Shown: positions 47,614 through 59,100 of the stretch, piece by piece
How the letters are laid out: each line of letters starts with the position of its first letter
Numbering within the stretch: position 1 is the stretch's first letter
Assembly (NCBI GenBank): GCA_030142905.1
Contig: JASJOG010000007.1
Location: forward strand, 253,001 to 317,000
Source of the DNA: Heliopora coerulea
Lineage: Eukaryota > Cnidaria > Anthozoa > Scleralcyonacea > Helioporidae
DNA: 64,000 nt
Direction: 5' to 3'
Translations under genes and position numbers: made by a program
Notes under the pieces: generated by a model
The model's database searches: none
Seen by the model: the letters and a program-made list of their open reading frames with translations, nothing else
What the model was told of the DNA's origin: nothing

Positions 47614-47619
47614 AATAAA
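47614..47619 (+). terminator. Candidate polyadenylation signal of LUC7L3
   Basis: AATAAA about 780 nt after the predicted LUC7L3 stop codon. Confidence 0.3.
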
Positions 47620-50600
47620 CGACATATGAGATCTCGGGAAAGGAAGTCAGCGTGATCTTCAGCATCCTCATTCCATGGCCAACCTTCCAACCCAACCGTT
47701 ATGTAGTCTCGTCTGCCAAGATCGTATTTAAGACTAAGAGTGTAATGGGTTCGAATGATATCGTGACATTTCTGAATATAATTCGGTTGATAACGATATC
47801 AGAACGAAATATTTAAACAGTGACAAAAAAAGAACTCAGTTTTGCCGACATGTAAAAAGCCGAAAGATTGAAACGCTGTTAAAACTGAAAAGCCGAAAAT
47901 GTCAACGTTTTGAGCGAACGCCTTTTTGTAAGGAAGTGAAGCGTTGGACTTTTTTGCTTTCATATTTAGATGTTAGGTTTGGTACATTGAGAATTGGGTA
48001 CCAGATACCAGACCTTGGAGAATCCCAGACATAGGGACCCTTGTAGGAAGGGTCTATCCATGTTTGTTATCGATCGATACTTCTTCATAATTTCTAACCT
48101 CAGTGAAAGGTAGAACAGCCATTGACATACTCGTCAACTTACTAGTGATGGTTTGGATATGAACAGTTGGTAAGCGTTTGGAAACACGAATAGGGAGATT
48201 CATAAATCGCGAAATAGTTTTTTAACAGTGTAAATTTTCAACTGGTCTAAATTTTCCCAAACACTGGGCAAAATACTATTTAACTTTACGACACTAATCC
48301 TAACCCTAAATGAGACCCTGTAGGTTGGTGAGTCAAATCCACTGGTGAGACAAAAAGAAAGTAGCCCCGCACGTTGGACCCATTTTCCTCTTTAGGTGAG
48401 GTTAAAGAACGCGGTTGTCTTTTTAGGCAACAGGTTTTTCGAACTCATGCCTGTACTACATCTGGTGGCGCATTTAGCAGCCACAGGCTGCAGTTGAGTG
48501 CAACACTTTAAGCAGAAAAATCGAGTCTGTTGGCTTCGATTGGGAACCACCAATGTTTTCCGTTATGTTGAAGGTGTACATGTTAGTCATTTTGCATGCT
48601 TTGGTAGCAGCTAGAACTTCTAAACTGGGTGTGGTACACGAGTATGGTCACACTTAGGCAAGTAGCATGAGAGATGATGCAATCCCTGCGACTTTACCAC
48701 ATTCCTGGCGAGGTAAGTCTTTCATTACTTTTATCCCGCCATTGCCAGGCAATTTTGCTGGTCAAGGAATGATATCCTGCTGGGAAAGGTTAATGCATTA
48801 TGTTTTTAGCTGTCACGAGTATGTCTCTGAGAGACACTCCTTTGAAGTATGAAGTTTGAGTAATATTTTAATTTTTTTGAATACTACTAGGAGTAAAGGC
48901 TCGTTTGGTATTACATTCATATTTTATCCTGAAAATATTACAAACCGGTTATCAATGGTTATCACTGCAACGAGACTAATGCTTTGGTAACACAAAACTC
49001 CGTTTGTCTAATGAATACACAGGACATTCGGTTTGCTCTCCATCTAAATTTCGATTACTCAACTTTTATTGCGTCTCATCGGCCTTCAGACTGAGTGGTT
49101 CACTCCCCGTCTTAGTCTCAGAAAAGTTTTCTGAAGATGTGAGATGGGCATGAGGTTTCTTTGTCAATTAAAATCAACGTAAGATCTATTTGAATATACA
49201 GGTTAAGTGTTCGGGGGGGTGTCAAATTCTTTGTCAGCTTGTATTTCGTTTTCTTTTTTCAATGCAAAAGTTATTCCGGTAACTGGAAGCAATTAAAGAA
49301 ATCCTGAGCAAAAAGATCTTGTTCTTCGATATAATGATTCATATCGTGACAGTTTTGGATAAAAACCTTCGAAAGCTGGATTAGTCAGGAGTATCAAAAC
49401 CTTACATCGTTTGTCGTTCTGTGAAAACATTTGTATTCGCGAATTCTCTCTAACACGCGTTAAGTTGGATAAATATACTCTTTTTGATTGACTTCGGATC
49501 ACTTGTTACCGTTTCTTGTTCGGCTACACTATTGTAGAATTTCGTGAGGACTTTCGGCTGAATTCAAATGTATTTGTTACCAGTAATTACGACATAGACC
49601 TGAATGTGGACGCGTGGTGTATTCTGAATAATACATTTGGAAACTTTATTAAGTTTAAAAGATGTCGGTTTTCTTTGTTACATAACGAGGAGATCACCAG
49701 CCACTGGCGCGATCGTCTGGGTATGCCCTAGGTTCAGTGTGTGGCCAACCCATTGAATTCTAGAAAGGCTGGAACGATACCTGCAAACTGTGTTTTGAAG
49801 CCACCATGCCTTAATGACTGCTTTTGCCGACATGTAGGTCAATTTGCAGGTCATCACAGTCCCCTGTGCGATAAAACATGCAACCCATTGTGAAAAACTT
49901 CACCCAAATTTCTGGGTTTTTGACAGTTTTTTTTATCCTTAGTAAGTAGAGGGAAGTGTCAGTAGGAATGCATATTTGTCAGAATTAACTGTCAATGAAA
50001 AGTAAAGGTTCAATACAACTTTTCCCCACGCGTGTTTTTGACCTACGTGGCTGCGTCCCACGTCGGCCTCATTCAATCGTGAAGCCCGATACCACGAGGT
50101 ATCGTTGCAGTCTTTTTAGAGTTCACTGGGCCAACCATAAAGCGAGGTAACCAACTGGGCACCACCATGTTTGGCTTGTAAGGAGCCAGAACTAGGCTAC
50201 CAAACTATGGCTATCTACAATTAACTGCGATATTTGTGCAATGGTTGTAGTTAGACAATTTCCCAAACGCTGCACAAACAAAACCAACTGATCCATTAGC
50301 AAAGAATCCAAATTCTGAAGCTGGTTACAACACTCGTAGCATGAGTACAACACCTACGTTACAACCTGGCCCTGCAGTTTATAGTCTCGTGCAACACAAC
50401 CAAACAGCATGAAACTAAAAAAAAATTTGGCTTTTCCAACTGTTGTGCTACATTGTGCATACGTTGTTAAGACTGTGGAGTCATGTTTAAGAAAACCCAG
50501 GACAATAAGCGAAACCAACACCATTTTATGTAAATATATGGCCATTTAATTCATTCCTCAAAGACGTTTCACGTTCAAATTCACAAAAGTCCTTCAAATC

Positions 50601-51187
50601 GACACCCTTCACAAAATGCTTTGTATTAATTTAGACTGAAGTGTTGATTATTTATTTTGTCTTTTGATAACTCACTGATATAATTCAGTGAATTAACATT
50701 GCACCATTAGCATTTTTTTTATTATTAGTTTAGACTAATTAAATGAATTTGTCACGAATTTACAAAAAAAAGAAAGGAAAGCAGTAGTGTAGCAGGGGGG
50801 AGGGACTAAACTTTCGTCCCAAATGAATTGATGCGTTATCAAACAAGATAGATGAAAGAGACCAGGGTGCTTTTTAGATGAATAGTTCTATTTCCTATAT
50901 TGTTAGTAAATTTAATTTCACAAACCGCTTTGTAGCTACTGGAAAGTGCGATGGAAAACAATTTCAAGGTCAGACTTCATTTTGTACCTAGACCCCTTCT
51001 AGGATCCGTAAATGTCCTCTGCCACTTCCTATGAGCACGTAAATACTCCCCAGTTCTGTTTTATTTTCATCTAGTGGTTATAAAGTGTTCACTATGTAAA
51101 GGAAAACAAAAATCAAAGGTGGATACTTCAAAAAGAAAAATACTTAGGTGGGAACTTAATATTTTAACGTATTTCAATACAAAAAAT
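47620..51187. other. Intergenic region, no gene recognised
   Basis: About 3.5 kb with only short frames. The one structured site noted is a perfect inverted repeat, CGATACC-ACGA-GGTATCG, at 50087-50104. I see no RNA gene or mobile element that I could defend. Confidence 0.55.
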
Positions 51188-51211
51188 GGAGGATGCGGGT
51201 ATCGATCCCGC

Positions 51212-51242
<31 letters not shown>

Positions 51243-51259
51243 GTTTGAGCTAATCCCCC
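51188..51259 (-). tRNA. tRNA-Ala (anticodon UGC)
   Basis: The minus strand reads GGGGGATTAGCTC... through the anticodon arm CTTTGCATG (anticodon TGC) to ...CGGGATCGATACCCG and CATCCTCC. The 72-nt cloverleaf is complete: acceptor GGGGGAT pairs with ATCCTCC, the A box is TAGCTCAAACGG, and the B box GGGATCGATACC is intact. The 3' CCA is not encoded. A run of six T follows directly (51181-51186) as a Pol III terminator. It lies about 200 bp upstream of CANT1, on the opposite strand. Confidence 0.97.
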
Positions 51260-51454
51260 TTTACACAAGTTCGAGGAATAATAAACTATTTTTTAATAAT
51301 TTTCATGGTTCAGTTGTATTGTAAAATCGAAACGGCCAGAGATTCTTTCTTCCTTTGATATAGACATGCGCAGTACTCGTCAAGACTACGTTAACAACAA
51401 CTTTTGAATCGCTCTTGAGTCGTATCCTTGTAGTGGTGATTGTGACAGAATAGA

Positions 51455-51469
51455 ATGTATTATGTATGA
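51455..51469 (+). promoter_or_regulatory. Overlapping upstream ORF at the CANT1 start
   Basis: ATG TAT TAT GTA TGA begins 7 nt before the CANT1 ATG (51462) in another frame and ends 5 nt beyond that ATG. If it is in the 5' UTR it could lower initiation at the main start. Confidence 0.4.
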
Positions 51470-52640
51470 CAAGTTCACTAAACCCTACAAACAGTCTTCG
51501 GGAGAAAGTAGTTTGTCATTAAAGTACAAAATACGACGCTTATCCATGGAAAAAAAGGTCAAGGTTGGTGCGTTGTGTGGAATTATGATAACTACAATAT
51601 TCTATGTCTTGTACTCGTTGCATTTTCATTGGAATGAGAGCACTAGTGGTCCGTTTTCACTGGGAGTTGGGGCAGAAATATTGGGGGAGAACTCTTGTCC
51701 GATAACTAAACCTGTAAAAACTGACCAAGGACTAACATATCGTATAGGAATTATAACAGACTTAGACGAAAAATCTAAACATCCGAATAAACCATTCACC
51801 TGGTTCAGCTACATGAAACGTGGCAAACTAGTTCGGCACAGTGGAGATTCCGGTGCTGTCAGTGTTGTTTGGGACAACGATGATATTGAATATACTTCAT
51901 CTTTAGCTCAAGGTGGGAGGGGAATGGAGCTATCCGAACTTATATGTTTCGACGGTAAAATTTTAAGCGTAGATGACCGAACTGGTGTCGTGTATCAGAT
52001 AATGGACAGGCACGTTATCCCGTGGGTTGTCATGGCAGATGGTGCTGGTACTGAAACTAAAGGATTTAAAGGCGAGTGGGCGACTGTTAAAGACGGGGAA
52101 CTATATGTTGGTGGTCTTGGAAAGGAGTGGACTTCTAATACGGGTGAAATCTTGAGTTTTAACCCCCAATACGTGAAAATTATTAGCCCAAGTGGTGCTG
52201 TTATTCATGTCAGCTGGGTTAATCATTACAGAAAACTACTCGAAACTGCTGGAATCTCACCTCCAGGATATTTAATCCATGAGGCAGCAGTTTGGAGTGG
52301 TGTGAATAGGAAATGGTTCTTCCTACCGCGTCGTGCTAGTAAGCTGAAGTATAACGAGAAGACAGATGAACGATGTGGCACCAACATGCTTTTATCATGC
52401 CGTGAAGATTTTAGCCAGTGTGACAGGACGTTAGTTGGTCCCCTCAATTTCACCCATGGATTTTCATCTTTAAAGTTTATTCCTGGTACAAATGAACAGC
52501 ATATTGTTGCCTTAAAAACAGAAGAAGTTGATGGTAAAATTAGTTCTTACGTTATGGCATTTGATCTGAATGGAAAGATTCTGATGAAAGAGCAAAAGAT
52601 TCCTGGAAGTTTTAAATTTGAAGGAATTGAGTTCTTATAA
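51462..52640 (+). CDS. CANT1: Soluble calcium-activated nucleotidase 1 (apyrase)
   Basis: One uninterrupted frame of 392 residues (human CANT1 401). A basic cytosolic N terminus is followed by a signal anchor at about residues 35-54 (VGALCGIMITTIFYVLYSLH), giving a type II ER/Golgi protein. The rest is the five-bladed apyrase domain, with TYRIGIITDLDEKS, FSYMKRGKL, LSELICFDGKILSVDDRTG, PWVVMADGAG, GFKGEWATVKDGELYVGG, HEAAVWSG, WFFLPRRAS and KFEGIEFL at the end. The enzyme hydrolyses UDP and GDP in the presence of calcium; in the Golgi this removes UDP made by glycosyltransferases and supports proteoglycan synthesis. The coding region has no intron, unlike the vertebrate gene. The first ATG was used; a second Met at residue 29 would keep the anchor. 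An upstream tRNA and a short overlapping uORF are close. Confidence 0.95.
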   Translation: MYDKFTKPYKQSSGESSLSLKYKIRRLSMEKKVKVGALCGIMITTIFYVLYSLHFHWNESTSGPFSLGVGAEILGENSCPITKPVKTDQGLTYRIGIITDLDEKSKHPNKPFTWFSYMKRGKLVRHSGDSGAVSVVWDNDDIEYTSSLAQGGRGMELSELICFDGKILSVDDRTGVVYQIMDRHVIPWVVMADGAGTETKGFKGEWATVKDGELYVGGLGKEWTSNTGEILSFNPQYVKIISPSGAVIHVSWVNHYRKLLETAGISPPGYLIHEAAVWSGVNRKWFFLPRRASKLKYNEKTDERCGTNMLLSCREDFSQCDRTLVGPLNFTHGFSSLKFIPGTNEQHIVALKTEEVDGKISSYVMAFDLNGKILMKEQKIPGSFKFEGIEFL

Positions 52641-53403
52641 ACAAGCAAAGTGTCCAAATTCAGTTAGAAAGTTCTGTTTTCGCTTACAGTGACTAGAATC
52701 TCAATGTTTTCCAGTAACTTGTCTTTGGGAGCTCATTTCTTTTTAAGAACTTAATCTGCCATTCAAAAGTGGTTGTGAAGTTCAAACTTTGAGCAAAAAG
52801 TATCTTATTATTTTGGCAGATAAACATGGATCAACAAACAGTGCCATTTCTTGTTGACATAACAAAAGCAATGATTCATTCTAAACTAAAAGTTATAAAA
52901 ATGTTATTAGTGCCATTTGCTTGTGTCTTCAACAGCAGACAAACTAACAAAAGGAGTACTTCTGAAATTTATGTTCCAAAACCCAGTCACAATTTCAGTA
53001 AGAAACTGGATCCTACCAAGGAATTGTGACCAACTTTAACAGCATGAACGTGTGCAAAGAAATCATTTACTGGACAGCTTTAAAAAGCAAATGATGTATT
53101 AAAGTTCATAAGGTACTCATTTTTTTTATTTATGACAATCTGTACACGATAATCTTTTATTTATGAATATTTGCACTTGATAATCTTTTGGTATTTTGAA
53201 ATAATTATGATCAATGCTCTTGTGTATGTTGTCCACCCAATGGATGATCCACCTGTGTATAGTTCCCCAATGTAAATTTGTGGCGATGGTCTTTGTGAGG
53301 AAAAAAAAATAAAACAAGTTTAAGCACTTAACTAGTGAGAAATAAGGGTTTCAGTGATAAATATGCTTTTGTTACTAACACTTCCCAGCCCAGTACATCC
53401 CTC

Positions 53404-53445
53404 ATTAGAAAATAAACTCATCTGGTTTTAGCCGGAACCAAAAAG
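53404..53445 (+). repeat. Dispersed stem-loop repeat, copy C
   Basis: ATAAACTCATCTGGTTTTAG is followed by CCGG (core 53422-53435). It is similar to copy A with a changed loop. Confidence 0.5.
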
Positions 53446-53490
53446 GGTTAGTTGTGATAGCCTTAACCCCCTCCTGTTGGAAACATCTGC

Positions 53491-53530
53491 CCTTGATGAA
53501 TTAAATTGTCTGGCACCAGCCAAAATGATA
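53491..53530 (+). repeat. Dispersed stem-loop repeat, copy D
   Basis: CCTTGATGAATTAAATTG is followed by TCTGGCACCAGCCA. The CTTGATGA lead matches copies A and B. Confidence 0.55.
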
Positions 53531-54152
53531 TAAGTTGGTTTTTACCAAAGTTAACAGAAGCACCTAACAGCATGTATTGAACCAAATTCATAAATACCCA
53601 CTAATTTGATGTCCTTTCACATACATTTAAATGGTATTTCTTGCTCAGTAGCCACATTTTTCTATTAGAATTCATGTGAATTACTTTATAACTACAAACA
53701 CAAGGCCATAAAGCTGATTTATGTGCACCTACCACCAAGGCATACATATTTTGCACTCAACTGTGTGGGATATTTGTTTGCCAAATTTAACTTCTTTAAA
53801 ACCCTGTCTCCTTACAGCTCAGTAAGGTACTGTGTTTACTTCAAACCAAAGGATTATTAAATGTACTAGTTATTATCTTTTTTGTTCTCCCGATGACATT
53901 TTGCATATGCAAGCTCTATTATTAAATTGTAATGGTTTGAATCTTGCTGTTTTCTATAAATGTGATTGAGTTGGCTATAGATTCTCCAAGTAGAAAACAC
54001 AATTGAGTGATAGATATTAGCTTTTATCCATGTTTTGTGCTGGGTATTGGAATTTATTACTCAAAAGTGATTATGATGATTACAAATTCTAGCATTTCTA
54101 CTTTTTAAAAATATATACCACTTTTTATTTAGTGTGGGTCTACTGTTTAACT

Positions 54153-54245
54153 CATTAAGGGGAAGGGCTCATCTGCTGGACGAGTGAAATCATCTGGCAT
54201 AAGCCAGAGTAAAATCACAAAGTGTGACCTTGCCCCTTAACTGGT
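54153..54245 (+). repeat. Dispersed stem-loop repeat, copy E (longest)
   Basis: Here the core CTGGCATAAGCCAG (54194-54207) and trailing AGTAAAATC are enclosed by outer inverted segments, TTAAGGGGAAGG at about 54154 and CCTTGCCCCTTAA at about 54228. This makes a compact foldable unit of about 90 bp that may be the complete form of the repeat. Confidence 0.6.
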
Positions 54246-54689
54246 TAAATAGTTCATTTAGTTTATTGTAATTACAGCAGTGCAGTGCATATGATAGTAA
54301 TAGGTATAATACTGCATTGGGGGGTGGGCAGGTCTACAGTCCTCAGCACCCAAATACCTCCCAAAAGCCATTAATGTTTCTTGTGGCAGCCCTCCAGCAC
54401 TCTCACTGGAGATTTGAACCTATACCCAATTTAGATTCTGCTATCATAACAAAATGGGTTAGATAAGGACTGTAGTTCATATAATTTTAGCAGTGGATGT
54501 CTTGGAATGTGTAGATTTTTCTTTTTTATTTAGGGATTTGTTGCCTTGACATGATCAAGTCTTGTGATGTATTAAACTAAGGAGGCAGATTTTAATTTCA
54601 AATGTTGACATCCTCCTGATTGTACTCTTGGCTAAATTATTCTTCAACTCTTTGCAGAATTTTGCATAATTTAAATACTTCTGTACAGC

Positions 54690-55197
54690 ATTTCCATCAT
54701 ATTATTATTATTAAATCTTTATTTTATCAATAAAATACATATTGTATGTTACATTGTTAAAAGAATGATGTAATACAAGTAGCTTTCAAATACCAGTCAA
54801 CATGTCAATGACTAAATTGCTAATCTGTGTTTAAAAATTAAACAATTCTTAAAAAAGTTTTTATATCTAATGGTGTTAACTTTTGGCTTTGGAATATGTT
54901 TCCCTCTAAGGTTATATGTTGTGTTTGTTACCTTTGGCAAAATATTGTGTAATGAATGGTTCTCTAATTTTCTAACTTTAGTAAAAATCCTTCTATCCTG
55001 GTCATTTAACAATTGTTTGATTTCAATATGGTAAGAAATATACCTACGCTTATTGCACCAAACTAAAAAGTGTTGAACATTATTAAGCTCAGTCTTAGAA
55101 GCTCCATAAACAGACAAACCATATGAAATATTAGGCATGACTAATGCAAAAAATAAGTAGTCTATTTCATCTTGAAACTGGTTAAACTGGTCTTTGA
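54690..55197 (-). mobile_element. 5'-truncated non-LTR retrotransposon (LINE) fragment
   Basis: The minus strand encodes the C-terminal end of a reverse-transcriptase ORF. It reads FKDQFNQFQDEIDYLFFALV, then MPNISYGLSVYGASKTEL, CNKRRYIS, DQDRRIF, YNLRGKHIPKPKVNTIR and KNFFKNCLIFKHRLAI to a stop at 54812. This pattern (IxYGLxVYG, NLR, PK.NT.R, K.SF) is the usual tail of CR1/L2/jockey-type elements. The 3' end carries AATAAAGATTTAATAATAAT, a short ATT-repeat tail. The upstream catalytic part is missing, so the copy is dead on arrival. It lies between CANT1 and ERCC1. Confidence 0.85.
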
Positions 55198-56111
55198 ATT
55201 ACTATAAAAATTGCCTTGTAAATGGCTGCTCATAAAATAACCTTTTTTATGTTGACATCTTTGTGTGAGTTAGAATTTATTAACAATGCAGTGCAATTAA
55301 TAACTACATTGAAAAAAGCATCTTCAATGAAAATGACCACTTTGATCGAAAATGTTTGTTTATAATGCTATGAATTTTGTTGACTTTGTGAAGTCTGCTC
55401 ATTCAGAAATATTTTTGGTTGTTTCTCCACCCAAAAATTTGGTTCTCTCTTGAGTGTTCAAAGCATAGGATACAAGTTATTAGATACAGTAATAAACTTT
55501 CAGTAATTCTTGGTTCTATCAGAAAATTTATGGAAAATAAATGTACATGAAAATGAATAAGTAAAGTATGTGATACAAATATGTGATACTTTGTTCACTT
55601 AATTTCTAAAGTATCTTTGTTGATTTCCATAATATGACATTTTGAGAAAATAAGATAGATACCTTCTGGAATGTGTTTGTACCTTGGTAGTAATTTGTGT
55701 ACTGTAATTGTACATAAAATCTTTCAGTCTAGGTTAGTATTCTAAGGTTTGTAATAATGTGGAGCTTGTTATTCCACTATAATTTAAGTTTTAAATTCTT
55801 AATATTTTTGTTTTGTATTCTAGCTCAGTTTGCTTTCTTAAGTTTTTGATAAACCTTAACTACTGGTAATTGCCTATTCTAACAAAGTCCATGTACTTTT
55901 ATCAGGGTGTTATTTAGGGATGTGTGTGAAAATTAGCAAGAATGACAAAGTACCATGTGCTCTGGGGTCACGAATGACAAGTCAGATAGACTCATTTTGG
56001 TTTGAGCTTAAAGTTTCTTCTTCCAGTGGTACGGTAGTTATCTTTCTGGCTTTGCATCTGGTGTTTTGCTGTGCCAGGTGGTAATAATAGCATGAACTTG
56101 TTCAAGGCTTG

Positions 56112-59100
56112 TTAAATCTTGGAGCTTTCACTCATATCTTTCTCTGGGGCTTTCTTGCTTAATATAAATGGTTGATGAAATGCATTATGCAAACGTTTTG
56201 CCTGCAAACAAATTAAGATGAGTCTGCTGTAACTTGCACTTTGTAAAAACCAAGCACCCTTTCATTACCAAAGAATTACACTGAGACTGGGAATGATGTA
56301 TGCTAGGAGGGTGGACTGGTTCAGAGTAAAGTAATATATGCTGCAGTGGCACAAAGTAGGACAGAGGCATGATTTGGGGTGGGCTAGGGTAGGATGGGTG
56401 ACAGCAAAGGTTACATTTAGTGGGTGTAATTTGTGCCAGGTTGGTATGGCAAGTAGCAGCATGGAATAGGGAAGGCAGATGATATGGGGTAAAATGACAT
56501 TCAATTACCTGGTGCATTGAGTGACAGATTGTGGAATTACCATAAGGAATGCTAATCTTGTGTTGCAACAAGAACAACTGATTGATCAGAAATTTCAGTT
56601 TGGCATGGAGTCTGGTTCCTAAATAGATTCATGAAACAGCATTTTACCTTTTGAGGTCCAAAACCTGGACATAATGAAATTTCATCCACTGAAGCTGAGA
56701 TGATATTTTCTAAAGACTGAAAGCACATTATCATAAGGAACAGATTGCCTCAATTTTTGAATTTTGACACTAATTTTTCCAATTGCACAATACTGTATTA
56801 ACATACTAACCTCAAATGTTGAAAGAAGTATTACTGTGTCAGTCTTGTTCACAGACTTTACTGTTGTCAAGCATTCAGTTAGCTAAAATTTTAAATATCA
56901 TGTTGAAATGGTCAATTTGTGGTTAACTTTCTTGCAATTCACATCTTCCAATTTGGGTAAAATAATGCAACAAATTTTCTATTTGCACCTTGCTTGTCTA
57001 AGCCAAAAATGTTATTTTAAATGGTTAGAATCAGGTTAGTCATTTAGGAAATATAATTTTGGAGAGGAAAACCATAATTAAAACTTGCTTGGTATTTTTA
57101 CTTGTAATACTGTGAACTCGGATCAAACTGGAAAATGTACTGCCACACACCTGCATTTGGAGAAAAATATTACCACTAACCTTTGAAAGGTAATCAGCAC
57201 TTGTTTGGCCCTGCAAAGCATCTGGTGGTTTGTTCTCATAGACTTTGTACATTTCTATGTAACGGGCAGCCTCTTCAGCACTATTTAACAGACAATTCAA
57301 ACCAATTAATAATATTAGCACAAGCCTTTTATGACTAAACTAATTTTAAAAAGAACCTATCAGGTACACTTGTTTCACATGGAATTATTTACATTGAAGT
57401 ATTATGTGGGTATCTGGACTGTGGTTGGGCTAAATAAATTTATTTTGTGTAAATTTGATTTATGGTTAAAATACATACATGAGTTTCTTTAAATTAAGAC
57501 TATCTTATAGTATTAATGTACTGTAAACTGTACTGTGTGTAGATCAGATGTAAAAAATGACACTCATAGAAGTTATAATAAATTGTTTAAATTCAAATTA
57601 ATTTAATGCAAATGAATTCACCTCCATGCCAGGATCAAGGTGCAGTCTGCTAAAACAGCCATTTTTGTCAGCTCCTTCAAAGTTTTGTGTGGATCTTTCT
57701 ATAGATATGAGATTGTATTGAACTAGTTTTTGGTGAAGCATAAACCAACACAGTGGATGTAGTATTAGTTCATGTCTTGTGTTTGTTGTTGTTAATGTAC
57801 AAGTAGAAAGACTGCCACTGATTACTAAGAAAAAAGTCTTTCTGTAGCCTACAACGTTGTTGTTGTTGTTGGTCTTGTTGTTGTAGTTTGCATTTGTTAT
57901 GGCAACTTATCAATGACTTTGTCCAAAGAAACTTACAATATCTACTTGAACTAGCAGGACTCTCAACTCATAACGATTTCCCAGTTGCTTCAGCCTTTCA
58001 TGGATATAATTAGGGTTAAAATTGTGATACCGTATGCTAAATAAACAGGCAGCAAAACAGAGAGTATTTCAAGCAGTAAAATGAACAAAAAATTAATAAA
58101 GCAGGAAAAGTTAAATCATTATGGACCCTTTTACTTTCGCTTAATGTTTATCCTCTTCAGATCACAAATCCATTGCCTTGAGTTGGCACTTTTTCCTTTT
58201 CTGTCAACACTTGAGGGAAGAAATTGATTTGGAAAGTACTTCAAATACTTTTGGCAACTACCATAGCATTAATTTGAAGTAGCTGAACACTGAGCCAAAT
58301 TAAAGAGATCCATTGCTGCCCAGAGAGTTTTGTTTATCTCAGTCTTTTTACCATACAGATGTCCTGGGGCATTTAATAATAGTAAGGGCCCAGGAGACAA
58401 ATGATGAGAGTAGTCAAAACTCTGTAGTTTTCTTGTACAAGTGTGATGTGTTGCCTGAAAATGGCTATATCTTGCATTGATTTTCCTTTTGTCTGTTTCA
58501 GTGTCAATGGATAGCTAATGGAAGCCCATTTTAATCTCATACAGCCCTGACATTCTATCAAAATAACTTTATCACTTGCCACCTCAAAAATAATGCACAC
58601 ATTCTTGGTCCCATGACATAATCAGGAATAATATCTCCATATTCCCAAGGAACATTCCGGAAGAACTTCAGGACTGGATTTCCTTTCTGGTAAACAGAAG
58701 CTCTTGTTAGTTCCTACTCCAGAAAGTTTGAAAGTGCTACCAATATGGACTTGTACTATGGTTTAAAGCAACACTTAAACTGTATTTAATTAATATTTAA
58801 AACATGAGCAGCAGAGCAGGCAAGGAACCATGTGATTTTAGTCACTATAATTTTGAAGATTCCATTTAATTTAAATTGTTTTCTTAGAAGTTCTTTTGAG
58901 AACTTGGTAGGAAGATTTTTCCATTATATAAAGTAATTTTTAGTACTAAGAAGTGCTTCAGATAAAGGCTTTTGGATGAAAAACCCCAGATATTTGATTC
59001 CTCCTTTTTGACCATCAATGGTATAGACACTTTGTGAGTCTTCTCAGCTACTTTTAATCAACTGTATGACTTTTTCACCTACCTGTCTTGGATTGACAAT

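Larger units (their letters stand above)
52641..54689. other. Intergenic region after CANT1
   Basis: It holds the presumed CANT1 3' UTR (AATAAA at 53308-53313, in an A-rich run) and three copies of the dispersed stem-loop repeat. No gene is visible. Confidence 0.55.

Noticed and set aside
47450..47695. An 81-codon minus-strand frame
   Set aside because: It lies in the presumed LUC7L3 3' UTR over a short tandem repeat and resembles no known protein.
56185..56577. A 130-codon minus-strand frame near the end of ERCC1
   Set aside because: It overlaps the last ERCC1 exon in another frame and is mostly intronic. The exon at 56112-56201 in the ERCC1 frame ends with the conserved H-x-P-F.
57856..57886. 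GTT trinucleotide run in an ERCC1 intron
   Set aside because: An ordinary short microsatellite with no link to an exon.
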